From Acidobacteriota bacterium (GTDB taxonomy: Bacteria > Acidobacteriota > Vicinamibacteria > Vicinamibacterales > UBA8438), in assembly GCA_011523485.1 (NCBI GenBank), contig WTGR01000313.1, positions 1 to 5,418 of the forward strand: a stretch of 5,418 nt of DNA. Reading direction: 5' to 3'. Shown here piece after piece: positions 5,124 through 5,418 of the stretch. Below the pieces are notes generated by a model that was not told the DNA's origin, ran no database searches, and saw nothing but the letters and a program-made list of their open reading frames with translations. Each line of letters opens with the position of its first letter. Position 1 is the first letter of the stretch. The translations under genes and the position numbers were made by a program.

Positions 5124-5418
5124 ACGAGCTGGAACAGTGGCACGCCGGCCGCCGGGAACTGAAACGCCACGATCGGGATGCCGAACCGGAAGTGCTCGGA
5201 CCACCCGAGGCATTCGGCGACCAGCGACCGGACGAGGCGTTCCGGCAGAGATTCCACCCGCGGCACGACCCGGCGCAAGTCGGCCGCGACAGCCGGGCCG
5301 TACGCGGCCGTCTGCGTAGCAGCTGCGCCGGATGGCAGGAGAAGCCGACGAGCGAAGAGTTCTACGACGCCATCCGCGCGAAGGAGCCGACATCACGGCA
5401 GGTCGACCTGATCCACAC
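5120..5418 (+). CDS. Second copy of the partner-protein family (partial, runs off the edge)
   Basis: ATG 5120 is preceded at a good distance by GGAGAA (5108-5113), and the frame is open for 99 codons to the window edge. It is homologous to the 154-residue protein at 3030. ELKR (13-16) corresponds to 19-22 there, and VLGPPEAF (25-32) to VLPPDAF (36-42). CAGWQEKPTSEEFYDAIR (69-86) corresponds to CCGWPQSPTAREFYEAMR (73-90), followed by RQ and hydrophobic residues in both. Overall identity is low outside these blocks, so it is a diverged paralogue and not a recent duplicate. By analogy a nucleotidyltransferase gene should follow just beyond the window. Function unknown; no membrane or signal segment is seen in the visible part. 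Confidence 0.75.
   Translation, partial: MNELEQWHAGRRELKRHDRDAEPEVLGPPEAFGDQRPDEAFRQRFHPRHDPAQVGRDSRAVRGRLRSSCAGWQEKPTSEEFYDAIRAKEPTSRQVDLIH

Overview
The window is GC-rich (roughly two thirds G+C). Genuine reading frames can be picked out by strong G/C preference at third codon positions and frequent GTG starts. This suggests a high-GC bacterium, most likely an actinobacterium, and an accessory region (plasmid, island or prophage-like) rather than a core locus. No rRNA, tRNA, replication, conjugation or transposase gene is visible, so the host cannot be named further.

Left part (1-2930): a patchwork of broken or partial genes. In order: a frame-broken unknown coding stretch (2-387); a 350-base AT-richer non-coding stretch with several inverted repeats (388-734); an uncertain stretch (735-1085); shards of a minus-strand Calx-beta repeat protein spread over two frames (1085-1544); a plus-strand retropepsin-like aspartyl protease with two compensating frameshifts (1562-1918); a minus-strand left-handed beta-helix (hexapeptide-repeat) protein (about 1990-2549); and the N-terminal part of a plus-strand HD-domain phosphohydrolase (2549-2930). 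Several of these fragments abut or overlap without normal gene boundaries, so the region looks rearranged or decayed. Indel sequencing errors are a real alternative for the frameshifts.

Centre (3030-4549): the cleanest part. An unrecognised 154-residue protein overlaps by ATGA a 222-residue nucleotidyltransferase of the AbiEii/AbiGii type (minimal polymerase-beta fold: GGGS, DID and a later Asp). A third ORF of unknown function follows in the same frame, separated by one TAA and 18 coding-like codons. This resembles a type IV toxin-antitoxin or abortive-infection module with an unfamiliar partner in the antitoxin position.

Right part (4550-5418): remnants of a minus-strand membrane protein; a short, degenerate array of CRISPR repeats of the type I-E kind (about 4729-4931, spacers of 33 and 32 bases between the three best repeats, no cas genes in view); a plus-strand coding fragment; and the first 99 codons of a second gene homologous to the 154-residue partner. 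The partner-protein family is therefore present twice, about 2.1 kb apart and flanking the CRISPR remnant. This is the most interesting feature of the window, and the second module probably continues beyond its right edge.
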